64,000 nt of DNA from CAWGJC01 sp965276665 (GCA_965276665.1 OZ255620.1:1178001-1242000); one strand, 5' to 3'; counted from the stretch's first letter, positions 38,870 through 47,895 are shown. Notes: a model not told the origin generated them from the sequence alone. Numbers and translations are program-made.

Positions 38870-40488
38870 GCGGCGAAGGATGCGCGATAGAGCGCCTTCT
38901 GGTTGTCGCGGCCGTAGCGGTTTGTGATCTGCTCCCAGGCGGCGGCGGTCGCGTCCAGCGCATCCTTCGGCTTCACCTGGCCGGCAAGCAGGGCCGAGAG
39001 GCGGATGTCAAGCTCGTGCCAGTATTCCGCGGCCCCCGGGATGCGCAGATACGGCTCCTGCACCGGCAGCGCGAGATTCGCGTAATAGGCGTCGAGGAAC
39101 TGCTTCGCATCGTCGCGGTTCCAGCCCTGCGCCTGCCATTCGTCGAGCGTGCCGGTGCCTTCCGGCGGCAGATACTCGTAACGCATGCCGGGCTGCACGC
39201 CGGTGAAGCCATGCGTGATATTGTAATACGCGTTCTTGCGGTTCGCCATGAATGCGAGGAAATCATAGGTCGCCTGCTGGTTCTCGGAATAGCGCGAGAT
39301 CACGCCGTGCCAGCTGCCGCCATTCACGTTGCCGACCTGGTTGAGGCCGTATTTCTTCCAGCTCCCGTTGATCGGGTCGAACGCCTCGTCCACACCCGGA
39401 ATCGGTGCGGCGCCGATCTTGCCCTGCACGGAGGAGGATTTCGTGTCCTGCGCGAGCGTCGGCAGGTCGCCCCAGGTCGCTTCCATTACCGCCTTGCCGG
39501 TCAGGAACAGGTTCCAGCCTTGGCCGAGCGTCCAGGCAATCTCCTCGCGCGGTCCGTTCGGCAGGAATTTCAGGTAGGACTCGAGCGCGCGAAGATGGCC
39601 CTCCGAGTTGATCAACGGCTTCATCGTGTCGGGGTGGAAGTAGAAATACTTGTTGTCCGGCGACACGACGTAGGGCGCGGCGAGGGTCAGGAAATGGAAG
39701 AAACCCTGCGCGTTCACCTTCGCGTGCAGGCCCACGCCCCAATCCGGCGTGCCGTCATTGTTCCAGTCCCAGCCGGTAAAGAAATCCGCCACATCGTGCA
39801 TCTGCTGCATCGTTTTCGGCGGCACCGGCATGTCGTAATTGTATTTCGCCTTGAACTTCGCCTGGTTGCCCGCATCGCCCAGCACGTCCTTGCGGTAGTA
39901 CAACGTCTGCGCATCGGCATCGAACAGCGTGCCGTAGAGCTTGCCGTTCCAGGTATAGAGCTCCTTCATCGCCGGGATGAATTGCGACACATCCCAGTAC
40001 GGCATGCGCTTGTCGGCGAGAAAGCTTTCGATCGGGGTGAGATGCGGCGTCTGCGGCACGAAGTAATCGCCGTAATACCACGCGGCGGTGAGATAGGCGT
40101 CGTTGCGATGCAGACCGCTGTTCAGGTCGGAGAAGATCTGCGTATAGAGGATGTCGCCCGGCACTTCGGCGACGCTGACGCGGCCGCCCGTCTCCTCCTC
40201 CCAATGCGCGACATGCGCCTTTACGCCATTGCCGACGGAGCCTTTCGCGACCAGCATGTTCACGGTCTTTCCGCGATACGGCTTGGTTTTCAGGAAGGCG
40301 ACGCGTTCCGGCGTGATCCCCGTCTCGTACGGCGCTTCCGGTGCGGAATCGAGCAAGCCTTCCGGAGCGGCGCGCGCGACTGGCGCGGCGAGCACGGCGG
40401 CGGCGGTCAGAAATGTTCGGCGCCCGAATCCCAGGCGAGCGACGACATGGCTCCGCGCGCCATGCAGGCGCTCACGGTCGTTCGACAT
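38866..40488 (-). CDS. ABC transporter sugar-type substrate-binding protein, Tat signal
   Basis: 540 residues, long for the family 1 binding proteins. The N-terminus has a twin-arginine signal (GFGRRTFLTAAAVLA, ending near ARA). The two-lobe fold is indicated by TVNMLVAKGSVGNGVKAHVAHW and LYGTLFDADAQTLYYRKDVLG. WDWNNDGTPDWGVG resembles an EF-hand-like calcium loop (D-N-D-T-D pattern), which would be an unusual embellishment. First gene of its minus-strand operon. The ligand is unknown; the amide-rich neighbourhood hints at something other than a simple sugar, but the family is carbohydrate-type. Confidence 0.88.
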   Translation of the reverse strand: MSNDRERLHGARSHVVARLGFGRRTFLTAAAVLAAPVARAAPEGLLDSAPEAPYETGITPERVAFLKTKPYRGKTVNMLVAKGSVGNGVKAHVAHWEEETGGRVSVAEVPGDILYTQIFSDLNSGLHRNDAYLTAAWYYGDYFVPQTPHLTPIESFLADKRMPYWDVSQFIPAMKELYTWNGKLYGTLFDADAQTLYYRKDVLGDAGNQAKFKAKYNYDMPVPPKTMQQMHDVADFFTGWDWNNDGTPDWGVGLHAKVNAQGFFHFLTLAAPYVVSPDNKYFYFHPDTMKPLINSEGHLRALESYLKFLPNGPREEIAWTLGQGWNLFLTGKAVMEATWGDLPTLAQDTKSSSVQGKIGAAPIPGVDEAFDPINGSWKKYGLNQVGNVNGGSWHGVISRYSENQQATYDFLAFMANRKNAYYNITHGFTGVQPGMRYEYLPPEGTGTLDEWQAQGWNRDDAKQFLDAYYANLALPVQEPYLRIPGAAEYWHELDIRLSALLAGQVKPKDALDATAAAWEQITNRYGRDNQKALYRASFAA

Positions 40489-40561
40489 CGTGACGTTCCT
40501 CGATTTATCTCTGTTTTTTGCGACGTTAATCCCGTTCGTCTGGGCCTGTCCAGCAATCCGG
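40489..40561 (-). promoter_or_regulatory. Upstream region of the sugar-type ABC operon
   Basis: 73 bp with an AT-rich core (TTTATCTCTGTTTTTTGCG on the plus strand), unlike the surrounding sequence. On the minus strand TTGCTG is followed 18 bp later by GATTAA, a weak promoter match, and GAGGAACG is the likely ribosome site. No clear operator. Confidence 0.35.
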
Positions 40562-41029
40562 CTAGCCGGCTGCGTCTCGCCGCGCCGCGTGAATTTCGCT
40601 GTCGAGTGCGCCGAGAAAGCGCGAGCGGTCGGCCCGCGTCAGGGCGCGCGGTCCGCCACCGCCGACGCCGAGCTCGCGCAGATGGCGCGCGACCTCGCGC
40701 CCGGCGAGCGCATTGCCGATGTTGTCCTTGGTCCAAGGCCTGCCGATCGGCGAGACCGCGCGCGCGCCGCGCGCGAGGCAGCGCGACGCGAGCGGGATGT
40801 CCGCCGTGACGCATACATCGCCGCGCTCGATGCGCTCGGCGATCCAGTCATCCGCGACATCCGCGCCGGATTCCACCACGATCATCGAGACGTTCGGCCG
40901 CCCGGTCGGACGCAGCGGACCCGAACCGTTGGAGACGACGAACACCACGAGGCCGAGCCGGGCGGCGACGCGATACACCTCCTCGCGCACCGGGCAGCCA
41001 TCGCCGTCGACGAAGAGCCGCGTTGGCAT
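40562..41029 (-). CDS. YaiI/YqxD family protein (DUF188)
   Basis: 155 residues, the conserved UPF0178 family. The N-terminal LFVDGDGCPVREEVYRVA with its Asp pair and the VVESGADVADDWIAERI segment fit a PIN/NYN-like fold, so a nuclease-type function is often assumed but not shown. Start ATG overlaps the stop of the upstream M81 gene by one base (TAATG), so it is co-translated with a peptidase of apparently unrelated function. Confidence 0.88.
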   Translation of the reverse strand: MPTRLFVDGDGCPVREEVYRVAARLGLVVFVVSNGSGPLRPTGRPNVSMIVVESGADVADDWIAERIERGDVCVTADIPLASRCLARGARAVSPIGRPWTKDNIGNALAGREVARHLRELGVGGGGPRALTRADRSRFLGALDSEIHAARRDAAG

Positions 41030-42486
41030 TAGGGCGCGGCGTCTCGTCCCGCCGCGTAACGCGCCGAGACGAGGAGCTTCGGCTCGAAGGTGAAATCGGT
41101 GTCGAAGGGAAAGATCGGGCGCTCGATGCGATGGCGGCGCAGCCGGCGGAAATCCTGATCGACCGCGCCGGGCGAGATCGCCATGACATTCGGCGCCGCG
41201 AGCGGTGCAAGCGCCGGCGCCAGATACCCCGATTTCACCACCAGCAGCCGCACCGTGCGCGGATCGAGGCCGAGCGCGGCGAAATCCTCGATCTCGTGAA
41301 ACGGCCGGCGGCGCGCCGTCAGCACGAGGGTGACGCCGCCGCTGCGGATCACCGCCTGCCGCTCCGCAAGCTCCGCCGTCTCGGCAAGGAACAGGATCTC
41401 GGCCTCGATCCGCACCTTTTCGCTGCCGCGCGGATCGAGCGTGCCGCCCACGGTCAGGCTGATCCGCGCGCCGATTCCTGCCTCGTAGCAGCGCATCGTC
41501 GCCGGCCGGTCGGCGATGCCGGCGATCAGCGTCTCGGTGGCGCCGCGGGCAAGCAATTCGCGCAGCAGATCGGCACGGTCACCGACGCCGCCGGCGGTTG
41601 GATTGTCACCGGATTCCGCCAGGATCGCCGGCCGGGTCTCCGCGGCGAGCGCCCAGTCGAGGCATTCCTCCGTCGTCCCGGTGCGGCAGCCGGCATGAAA
41701 ATCATACCGTGCGTCCCAGTATTCGCGCGCCAGCCGCACTCCCTCGCGATCGAGCGCGTCGGGATCGGTGCCCGTCATCACGATCGCTGCGGTCGCGCGC
41801 GGCTCGTCGCCCCAGAGATAGCCGACCATGATCGAGGCATCGCTGATGCCCGGCACCGCATCGATTCCCGGCAGGCGCGCATAGAGCGAGCGCGCCGGCT
41901 CATCCACCGTGCTCGTAGATTCGCCGGAGAGCAGAACCGGCACCTTGACCCACCGCACATGCGGAAGCCGGCCGCTCTCGAGACAGGCGACGAGCATCGC
42001 GCAGGCCCGGCGCTTGGTGTCCTCCACATCGATATGCGGCGCGGTGCGATAGGCCGTGAACATGTCGATGGTGTCGATCTCGCGCTGGCTGATGCTGCCA
42101 TGCAAATCGAAGCTGCAGGAGATCGGGCAGTCCGGTCCGACCACCGCGCGCGCGGCCTCGATCCAGTCGCCCTCCGCATCGTCCATGCCTTCGACATTCG
42201 CCGCGCCATGCATCGCGAGATAGAGCCCGTCGATCGGCAGGGCGGCGCGCAGAGCGTCGAGAAATTCCCGCTTGAACGCATCGTAGGCCGCGCGGCGGAT
42301 CGGCGCGCCAGGCACCGCGCGCGCATGCAGCAGAGGCATCCAGTCGACGGCGAAATCCTGCAGCGGGCGGAACTCCGGATGGGCCAAGAGCGCGGCGCCG
42401 CGGAGGATGCGGAAATCCTGCATGTCCATCAGCGCGGAATTGAAGGTGCTGCATTCCGTGTGCAGGCCGCCGACGGCAATCCGCAT
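41029..42486 (-). CDS. M81 family metallopeptidase (MlrC-like), paralogue 2
   Basis: 485 residues, MlrC family, clearly diverged from the paralogue at 26998. Expected metal and catalytic residues: E11 in GLHTECSTF, H93 in YLAMHGAAN, D127-L-H129 in CSFDLHG, and H151 in RTAPHIDVEDT. The C-terminal half has ILAESGDNPTAGGVGD, a family signature. ATG 42486 is preceded by GAGGGACG. Divergent from a dipeptide-type ABC operon across 160 bp, suggesting that the transported compound is its substrate. Confidence 0.9.
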   Translation of the reverse strand: MRIAVGGLHTECSTFNSALMDMQDFRILRGAALLAHPEFRPLQDFAVDWMPLLHARAVPGAPIRRAAYDAFKREFLDALRAALPIDGLYLAMHGAANVEGMDDAEGDWIEAARAVVGPDCPISCSFDLHGSISQREIDTIDMFTAYRTAPHIDVEDTKRRACAMLVACLESGRLPHVRWVKVPVLLSGESTSTVDEPARSLYARLPGIDAVPGISDASIMVGYLWGDEPRATAAIVMTGTDPDALDREGVRLAREYWDARYDFHAGCRTGTTEECLDWALAAETRPAILAESGDNPTAGGVGDRADLLRELLARGATETLIAGIADRPATMRCYEAGIGARISLTVGGTLDPRGSEKVRIEAEILFLAETAELAERQAVIRSGGVTLVLTARRRPFHEIEDFAALGLDPRTVRLLVVKSGYLAPALAPLAAPNVMAISPGAVDQDFRRLRRHRIERPIFPFDTDFTFEPKLLVSARYAAGRDAAP

Positions 42487-42646
42487 CGTCCCTCGCTCCT
42501 CCCATCGGCTTGACAGGCCATAGACCCGGGACGAATAATCGAGCGGGTCCGGCGACGCAATGGTTTCGGGATCGGCTGGGATCGGGTGCGGGCCGTCCAG
42601 CACGACCCGGGCTTCGCGGAAGTGTTGCGTGGGCGGGACAATCATC
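42487..42646. promoter_or_regulatory. Divergent region, M81 gene / peptide ABC operon
   Basis: 160 bp between divergent starts. It holds GACCCGGGAC near 42522 and a similar GACCCGGGC near 42603, possible half-sites of a shared regulator. No convincing -35/-10 pair and no gene. Confidence 0.3.
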
Positions 42647-44194
42647 ATGACGCTGCGTCTGAGCAGGGCCGAGTTCATCGCGCTGGGGATCGCGTCCGCC
42701 GGCGCGACATTCATGCGACCCCGCAAGGCAATCGCGATGGGCGACACGCTCGCCATCATGCAGTCCGAAGGCCCGCGCAGCATGGACCCGGCGGATCACA
42801 CCGCGGTGCAGACCGGCGCCGTGCTCGCCGCGATGTATGAAGGTTTGACGCGATACACGGAGACTTTCGACGTGGCGCCGTCGCTCGCGACCGCATGGAC
42901 GGCGGACGAGCCGGCCACGACATGGCGATTCACGCTGCGCTCCGGCGTCACATTCCACGACGGCACGCCATGCGACGCCGCCGCCGTGGCGGCCAGCTTC
43001 GCCCGGCATCTCGAACCGAAACGCGGCCTCGCGGGGAGCGGCCGCTTCCGCAGCGTGATCGCCAAGGTGGAGGCGGCGGATGCCTCCACCATCGCGTTCA
43101 CCCTCAAGGCGCCCTACCCTGCCTTCACCCGGCTGCTCGCGATCAATCAGGCCTCGATCGTCAGCCCCACCGCCGACAAGACCGGCACGCTTGGCCGAAA
43201 CCCGGTCGGCACCGGGCCGTACAAATTCGTCGAATGGTCGGCGAGCGATCACGTCACGCAGCAGATCTTCGACAAATATTGGGGCGCCAAGCCAAGCTTC
43301 CCGAAACTCCGCTGGAGCTGGACCGCGGAACCCGCGGTGATGAACATGGCGATCCGATCGGACGATGCGGATGTGGTGAACCCGCTGCCTCCCGCCTTCG
43401 TCGCGCAATTGCGGAACAGCCCGCGCATCCATGTCATCGACCGCCCCGGCGCGGCGGTGTTCTGGGTCGCGCTCAACGCCAAGCTGAAACCGCTCGACGA
43501 TGTGCGCGTGCGGCAGGCGCTGAACTATGCGACCGATCGGCAGTCCCTGGTGCAGACACTGCTGTTCGGCAACGGCAAGCCCGCCAACTCTCCGCTCGCG
43601 CCGGTGACGCAGTATTTCGATCCGACCGTCACCGGCTACGCCTACGACATCGCCAAGGCGAAATCCCTGCTGGCGACCGCAGGCTATCCGGACGGCATCT
43701 CGATCAACGTCGCGGTGCAGGAGCCCGGCGCGAATGTCGCGGAGGCGCTGCAGGGGATGTGGGCGCCGGCCGGCATCAAGCTCGATGTGCAGAGCATGGA
43801 AACCGGCGTATGGACGCAGGCTGCGTTCGGCAATCCGGACAAGAAGGCGCAGCAGAAGATCTACAGCGTGCTCGCCTCGTGGTCCTCTGGTGCCGTGGAT
43901 GCCGATCTGCAATTGCGGCCGCTCTACAGCACGGCGGCCTGGGCGCCCGCCGGCGCCAATCTGGGCTTCTACAGCAACCCCGATCTCGACAAGTTGCTGG
44001 ACCAGGCGGGCTCCACCACAGACGCGCCGACGCGGCAGAAACTCTACGCGCAGGCGCAACGGATCATCGTGAACGATGCACCGCAGGTGCTGCTCTACAT
44101 TCCGAGCGATCTGACCGCCGTGCGCGCCAATCTCTCCGGCATCTGGCTGATCCCCGGCGGCCAGGTGACGGTGACGGGAGCGAAGCGGACCTGA
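42647..44194 (+). CDS. ABC dipeptide-type substrate-binding protein (family 5)
   Basis: 515 residues of the DppA/OppA family. N-terminal basic-hydrophobic segment RLSRAEFIALGIASAGATF looks like a Sec or Tat-like signal without a full twin-arginine motif. Family features: EGLTRYTETFDVAPSLATAW, the VTFHDGTPCDAAAV segment and GTGPYKFVEW. The ligand is probably a peptide or amide. Followed by DppB- and DppC-type permeases but no ATPases. Divergent from an M81 peptidase gene. Confidence 0.9.
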   Translation: MTLRLSRAEFIALGIASAGATFMRPRKAIAMGDTLAIMQSEGPRSMDPADHTAVQTGAVLAAMYEGLTRYTETFDVAPSLATAWTADEPATTWRFTLRSGVTFHDGTPCDAAAVAASFARHLEPKRGLAGSGRFRSVIAKVEAADASTIAFTLKAPYPAFTRLLAINQASIVSPTADKTGTLGRNPVGTGPYKFVEWSASDHVTQQIFDKYWGAKPSFPKLRWSWTAEPAVMNMAIRSDDADVVNPLPPAFVAQLRNSPRIHVIDRPGAAVFWVALNAKLKPLDDVRVRQALNYATDRQSLVQTLLFGNGKPANSPLAPVTQYFDPTVTGYAYDIAKAKSLLATAGYPDGISINVAVQEPGANVAEALQGMWAPAGIKLDVQSMETGVWTQAAFGNPDKKAQQKIYSVLASWSSGAVDADLQLRPLYSTAAWAPAGANLGFYSNPDLDKLLDQAGSTTDAPTRQKLYAQAQRIIVNDAPQVLLYIPSDLTAVRANLSGIWLIPGGQVTVTGAKRT

Positions 44195-44225
44195 CACGCG
44201 TCGGCGCATCCGGGACACATCCTCC

Positions 44226-45146
44226 ATGGGCGCCTATGTCGCGCGGAAACTGCTGACGCTGCCCTTCGTGCTGCTCGGCGTTTCGCTGCTCGTCTTCGGC
44301 ACGATCCGCCTGCTGCCGGGCGATCCCGCGCGCATCATGGCTGGCCCGGAAGCGACGCAGGACGCGGTCGACGACATGCGGGCCCGGCTCGGCCTCGACG
44401 CGCCGTTCTTCGTGCAATACGCAGATTTCCTGATGCACGCCGCCTCCGGCGATCTCGGCATGTCGATCCGCTCGAAGCAGCCGGTCGCCACCGAGATCGC
44501 GCGCAGCTTTCCCTACACCGCCGCCCTCGCGCTCTGCGCCTACGCCGTCGCGATCATCGTCGGGGTGTTCGCCGGCACGCTCGCGGCGATCAAGCGGCGC
44601 GGCTGGTTCGACCATTTCGTGATGGCGGCAACGATCCTCGCCGCATCGGTCGCCAATTTCTGGCTCGGATTGATGGCGATGAATTTCTTCGCGGTGCAGC
44701 TCGACTGGTTGCCGCTGCTCGGCGCGGGCGACTGGACGCATTACCTGATGCCGACCCTCGCGCTCGCGCTGTTTCCCACCGCCCTGATCGCGCGGATGAC
44801 GCGCTCCAGCATGCTCGACGTGGTGCGCCAGGATTACGTGCGCACCGCGTTCGCCAAGGGCCTGCCCGCCCGCACCGTCTATGTGCGGCACGCGCTGCGC
44901 AACGCGCTGATCCCGATCGTCACGATTGTCGGGCTGAATTTCAGCGGCCTGCTCGGCGGCGCGGTGGTGACGGAGAACGTGTTTAACTGGCCGGGGATGG
45001 GACGGCTGCTCGTCGATTCCGTGCGCTTCCGCGATTATCCGGTGATCCAGAGCCTTGTTCTGCTCGCGGTGATCAGCGTGGTGCTGATCAACCTGCTCGC
45101 CGACTGCCTGATCGCGGTGATCGACCCGCGCATCGGGTTCGACTGA
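44226..45146 (+). CDS. ABC dipeptide-type permease (DppB-like)
   Basis: 306 residues. N-terminal helix followed by the family segment LPGDPARIMAGPEATQ, then five more membrane segments; the EAA-type loop is YVRTAFAKGLPARTVYVRHA. The C-terminal LLADCLIAVIDPRIGFD is the DppB signature. First permease of the set, 31 bp after the binding protein. Confidence 0.92.
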   Translation: MGAYVARKLLTLPFVLLGVSLLVFGTIRLLPGDPARIMAGPEATQDAVDDMRARLGLDAPFFVQYADFLMHAASGDLGMSIRSKQPVATEIARSFPYTAALALCAYAVAIIVGVFAGTLAAIKRRGWFDHFVMAATILAASVANFWLGLMAMNFFAVQLDWLPLLGAGDWTHYLMPTLALALFPTALIARMTRSSMLDVVRQDYVRTAFAKGLPARTVYVRHALRNALIPIVTIVGLNFSGLLGGAVVTENVFNWPGMGRLLVDSVRFRDYPVIQSLVLLAVISVVLINLLADCLIAVIDPRIGFD

Positions 45147-45152
45147 CCGGCG

Positions 45153-45983
45153 ATGCGCTTCGGGATGCGTCCTTGGCGCCTGCTCCGGCGCGGCAATCTC
45201 GCTCTTGGCGCGGCGTGCGTCGGGGTGATCCTGCTCGCCGGCGTGCTCGCGCCCCTGCTCGCGCCGGCCGATCCGTTCCGGCAGGAACTCGGCGCCGCGC
45301 TGCAATCGCCCTCCGCCGCGCACCTGCTCGGCACCGACCAATACGGCCGCGACATGCTCTCCCGGTTGTTGTACGGCGCCCGCATCTCGCTGCTGGAAGT
45401 GGTGTTCGGCGTCGGCCTCGCGATGGCGATCGGCGTGCCGCTCGGGCTGATCGCGGGATGGTTCGGCGGTCTCGCCGATGAGGTGATCGGCTGGATCCTG
45501 AATGTCGTCTTCGCCTTCCCCGGCATCGTCCTCGCCATCCTGATCGTGAGCGTGCTCGGCACCAGCCTCGTCAACCTTCTCGCCGCCATCGCGATCTTCG
45601 CCATGCCGGTCTACGGCCGACTGACGCGCAACCTCACGATCTCGCTGAAGACGGCGGAATACACGGAAGCGGCGCGCGCCGTGGGCGCCGGGAGCTGGCG
45701 GATCCTCACCCGCCATATCCTGCGCAACGCGGCCCCCCCGCTGCTCGTGCAGGCGACGCTCACCGCCGGCACCGTCGTGCTGACCGCGGCCAGCCTCAGC
45801 TTCCTCGGCCTCGGCGCGCAGCCACCCATGCCGGAATGGGGCGCGATGATGAGCAGCGGCCGCGACTTCCTCGGCGTCGACACCTACCTCTCGCTGTTCC
45901 CCGGTGTCGCCATCACCCTCGCCGTGCTAGGCTTCAACCTGCTCGGGGATGGGTTGCGGGATTTACTGGATCCTCGGGGGTGA
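45153..45983 (+). CDS. ABC dipeptide-type permease (DppC-like)
   Basis: 276 residues; N-terminal membrane helix, then LLGTDQYGRDMLSRLLYGARIS, a hallmark of DppC-type permeases, the EAA loop YTEAARAVGAGSWRILTRHI, and the C-terminal GFNLLGDGLRDLLDPRG. Completes a binding protein-B-C set without DppD/DppF ATPases; these could be borrowed from the complete system at 49-54 kb. Followed by palindromic repeat copy B. Confidence 0.92.
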   Translation: MRFGMRPWRLLRRGNLALGAACVGVILLAGVLAPLLAPADPFRQELGAALQSPSAAHLLGTDQYGRDMLSRLLYGARISLLEVVFGVGLAMAIGVPLGLIAGWFGGLADEVIGWILNVVFAFPGIVLAILIVSVLGTSLVNLLAAIAIFAMPVYGRLTRNLTISLKTAEYTEAARAVGAGSWRILTRHILRNAAPPLLVQATLTAGTVVLTAASLSFLGLGAQPPMPEWGAMMSSGRDFLGVDTYLSLFPGVAITLAVLGFNLLGDGLRDLLDPRG

Positions 45984-45990
45984 AGGTGTT

Positions 45991-46177
45991 GAGGCCGGGC
46001 TCTGGCCCTGGACCCCGCTCAGGGCAGTCGCCCTGAGGACCCGTGCGGCGCTTCGCGCGAAGCGCCGCCAAACACGGGAGCGCCCTCCGGCCAGCCCACC
46101 TGACATCAGGCACCGTATCGGGTTCTCAGGGCGACCGCCCTGAGCGGGGTCCAGGGGCAGAGCCCCTGGCCTTCCCT
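45991..46177. repeat. Long nested palindromic repeat, copy B (convergent intergenic)
   Basis: Same family as the element at 12443: the arms 45991-46043 and 46119-46176 are inverted copies containing the GGACCCCGCTCAGGGC core and an inner CTCAGGGC...GCCCTGAG hairpin. The loop is longer here and includes a perfect 24-bp palindrome (46045-46068) and about 50 bp of unrelated sequence. It fills the whole gap between convergent genes, ending four bases before the reductase stop codon, where it could terminate transcription from both sides. Confidence 0.85.
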
Positions 46178-46179
46178 TC

Positions 46180-47388
46180 CTACCCCCGCGCCAATCGCTG
46201 CAAAGGCACATCCAGATCCGCCAGCATCGTCGCATCGATTGCCCGGCCGGCGCGGATCATCGACTGGCCGGCGCGGACGTCGCGCGGGGCGTTGACGCCG
46301 GCGACGCCGATCAGGGCGCCGCCGACGTCGAGGTGCCAGGCGGAGAAGATGGGGTCGGTCTTGGCGCCGCGCAGCACCGTGCTGGCCGCGCCTTCTGCTG
46401 TGCCGGCGACCTGCAGGTTGACGCCGTGCTGGTCGGTCCAGAACCAGGGCACCTCGTCGTAGGACGCGTCCTTGCCGGCCATGGCGCGGCCGACGGCGAT
46501 GCCGTGATTTTGCGCGTGGCGCCAGGATTCGAGCCGCATCCGCCGGCCGAGGCGCGGCACCCAGAAGGCGGCGACGTCGCCGGCGGCGTAGATGTCGGGC
46601 GCGCTGGTGCGGCCGTGCTCGTCGACGGCGATGCCGCCATCGAGCGCGATGCCGGCCGCCTCGGCAAGGGCCGTGTTGCGTTCCATGCCGATGCCGGCCA
46701 CGACCGCGTCCGCCGGAATTGCGCTCCCGTCGGCGCAGATCACCTGCCCCTTCTCGATGGCGGCGACGCCGGTGTTGAGATGGAGCGAGACGCCGGCCTT
46801 CCGGTGCAGGGTGGCGAGCCACTCCGCCATTTCGAGCGCGAGCGAGCGTCCCATCACCGAGGGGGCCGCCTCGACGACGGAGACGGTGCAGCCGCGCGCC
46901 CGCGCCGAGGAGGCGATTTCGAGCCCGATCACGCCGGCGCCGATACAGACGATGCGGGCGTCCGGCCTGAGGATCGGGCGGAGCCGGCGCGCATCGTCGA
47001 GCGTGCGCAGCGTGAGCACGGTTTCGCCGCCCGGCACGCGCAGCGGGCGTGCCCGGCCGCCAGTCGCGAGCAGCAATTTGGCGTAGGGGATGGTCGAGCC
47101 GTCGACGAGGCGGATGCGGTGCGCCTCGGGTTCGATCGCCGTCACGGTGATATTGCAGCGGAGCTCGATATCGCTCGCCGCGTAGCGTTCGGCGGCGTGG
47201 AAATAGGTTGGCACCGGCTCGTCGGAGGCGGTCAGCATTTGCTTGGAGAGCGGCGGCCTTTCATGCGGCGGCTCCGGCTCGTCGCCGAGCAGCAGGATGG
47301 GGGCGGCGAATCCCGCGTCCCGCATGGCGATGGCGGCATGGGCGCCGGACTGCCCTGCGCCGACGATGACATTCGCCTCGGCGCTCAT
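46180..47388 (-). CDS. Ferredoxin reductase (rhodocoxin/putidaredoxin reductase type)
   Basis: 402 residues. FAD- and NADH-dependent reductase with a C-terminal Reductase_C domain, which passes electrons to a ferredoxin serving an oxygenase. FAD motif near the N-terminus: VGAGQSGAHAA. NADH motif: GAGVIGLEIASSARARG. DIYAAGDVAAF is the second FAD segment, and the C-terminal FWTDQHGVNLQVAG is the family signature. Divergent, across 81 bp, from a Rieske ferredoxin gene that is its likely partner. No oxygenase component is nearby. Confidence 0.92.
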   Translation of the reverse strand: MSAEANVIVGAGQSGAHAAIAMRDAGFAAPILLLGDEPEPPHERPPLSKQMLTASDEPVPTYFHAAERYAASDIELRCNITVTAIEPEAHRIRLVDGSTIPYAKLLLATGGRARPLRVPGGETVLTLRTLDDARRLRPILRPDARIVCIGAGVIGLEIASSARARGCTVSVVEAAPSVMGRSLALEMAEWLATLHRKAGVSLHLNTGVAAIEKGQVICADGSAIPADAVVAGIGMERNTALAEAAGIALDGGIAVDEHGRTSAPDIYAAGDVAAFWVPRLGRRMRLESWRHAQNHGIAVGRAMAGKDASYDEVPWFWTDQHGVNLQVAGTAEGAASTVLRGAKTDPIFSAWHLDVGGALIGVAGVNAPRDVRAGQSMIRAGRAIDATMLADLDVPLQRLARG

Positions 47389-47469
47389 GCCGCGCGCCTT
47401 GCCGGAGGGAGACAGGGTCCGGCGGTTGGGGCATCATTAAGGCTGTCAATTCCGACAATGGGAGGCGTC

Positions 47470-47784
47470 ATGCCGGGTGAGTGGGTTCGGGCCGCAGCGA
47501 GTGCGGACGTGGCGGAGGGAGCGGCCGTGGCGGTCGAGGTCATGGGGCATTCTCTAGCCCTGTATCGGGTGGAGGGTGAACTCTTCTGCACCGACAATGT
47601 CTGCACCCACGAATATGCGTTGCTGACGGATGGCTGGCTCGAAGGGCATGTGATCGAGTGCCCGCTGCATGCCGGGCAGTTCGACATTCGCGACGGAAAG
47701 GGCCTCTGCGCGCCGGTGGAAAAGCCGGTGGCGATTTTTTCGGTGCGCCAGGATGGCGACGACGTGATGGTCCAGCTGGACTGA
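47470..47784 (+). CDS. Rieske [2Fe-2S] ferredoxin
   Basis: 104 residues, all one Rieske domain of the dioxygenase-ferredoxin type. Cluster ligands are C45-T-H47 and C64-P-L-H67, followed by GQFDIRDGKGLCAPVEKPV, the classic ending of BphF/NdoA-like ferredoxins. ATG 47470 has GGAGGCGTC directly upstream. It carries electrons between the divergent reductase and an unidentified terminal oxygenase. Confidence 0.93.
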   Translation: MPGEWVRAAASADVAEGAAVAVEVMGHSLALYRVEGELFCTDNVCTHEYALLTDGWLEGHVIECPLHAGQFDIRDGKGLCAPVEKPVAIFSVRQDGDDVMVQLD

Positions 47785-47895
47785 CCTGCTGCCGGTTGCC
47801 CGCGCAAGACTTCTGCACAGATGGCAGGCCGGGCTCCTCATCATCGGGGCTCGCCGGCCAGAGCGCGGCCGCCGGGTCAGTCTCGAGGATGGCTT

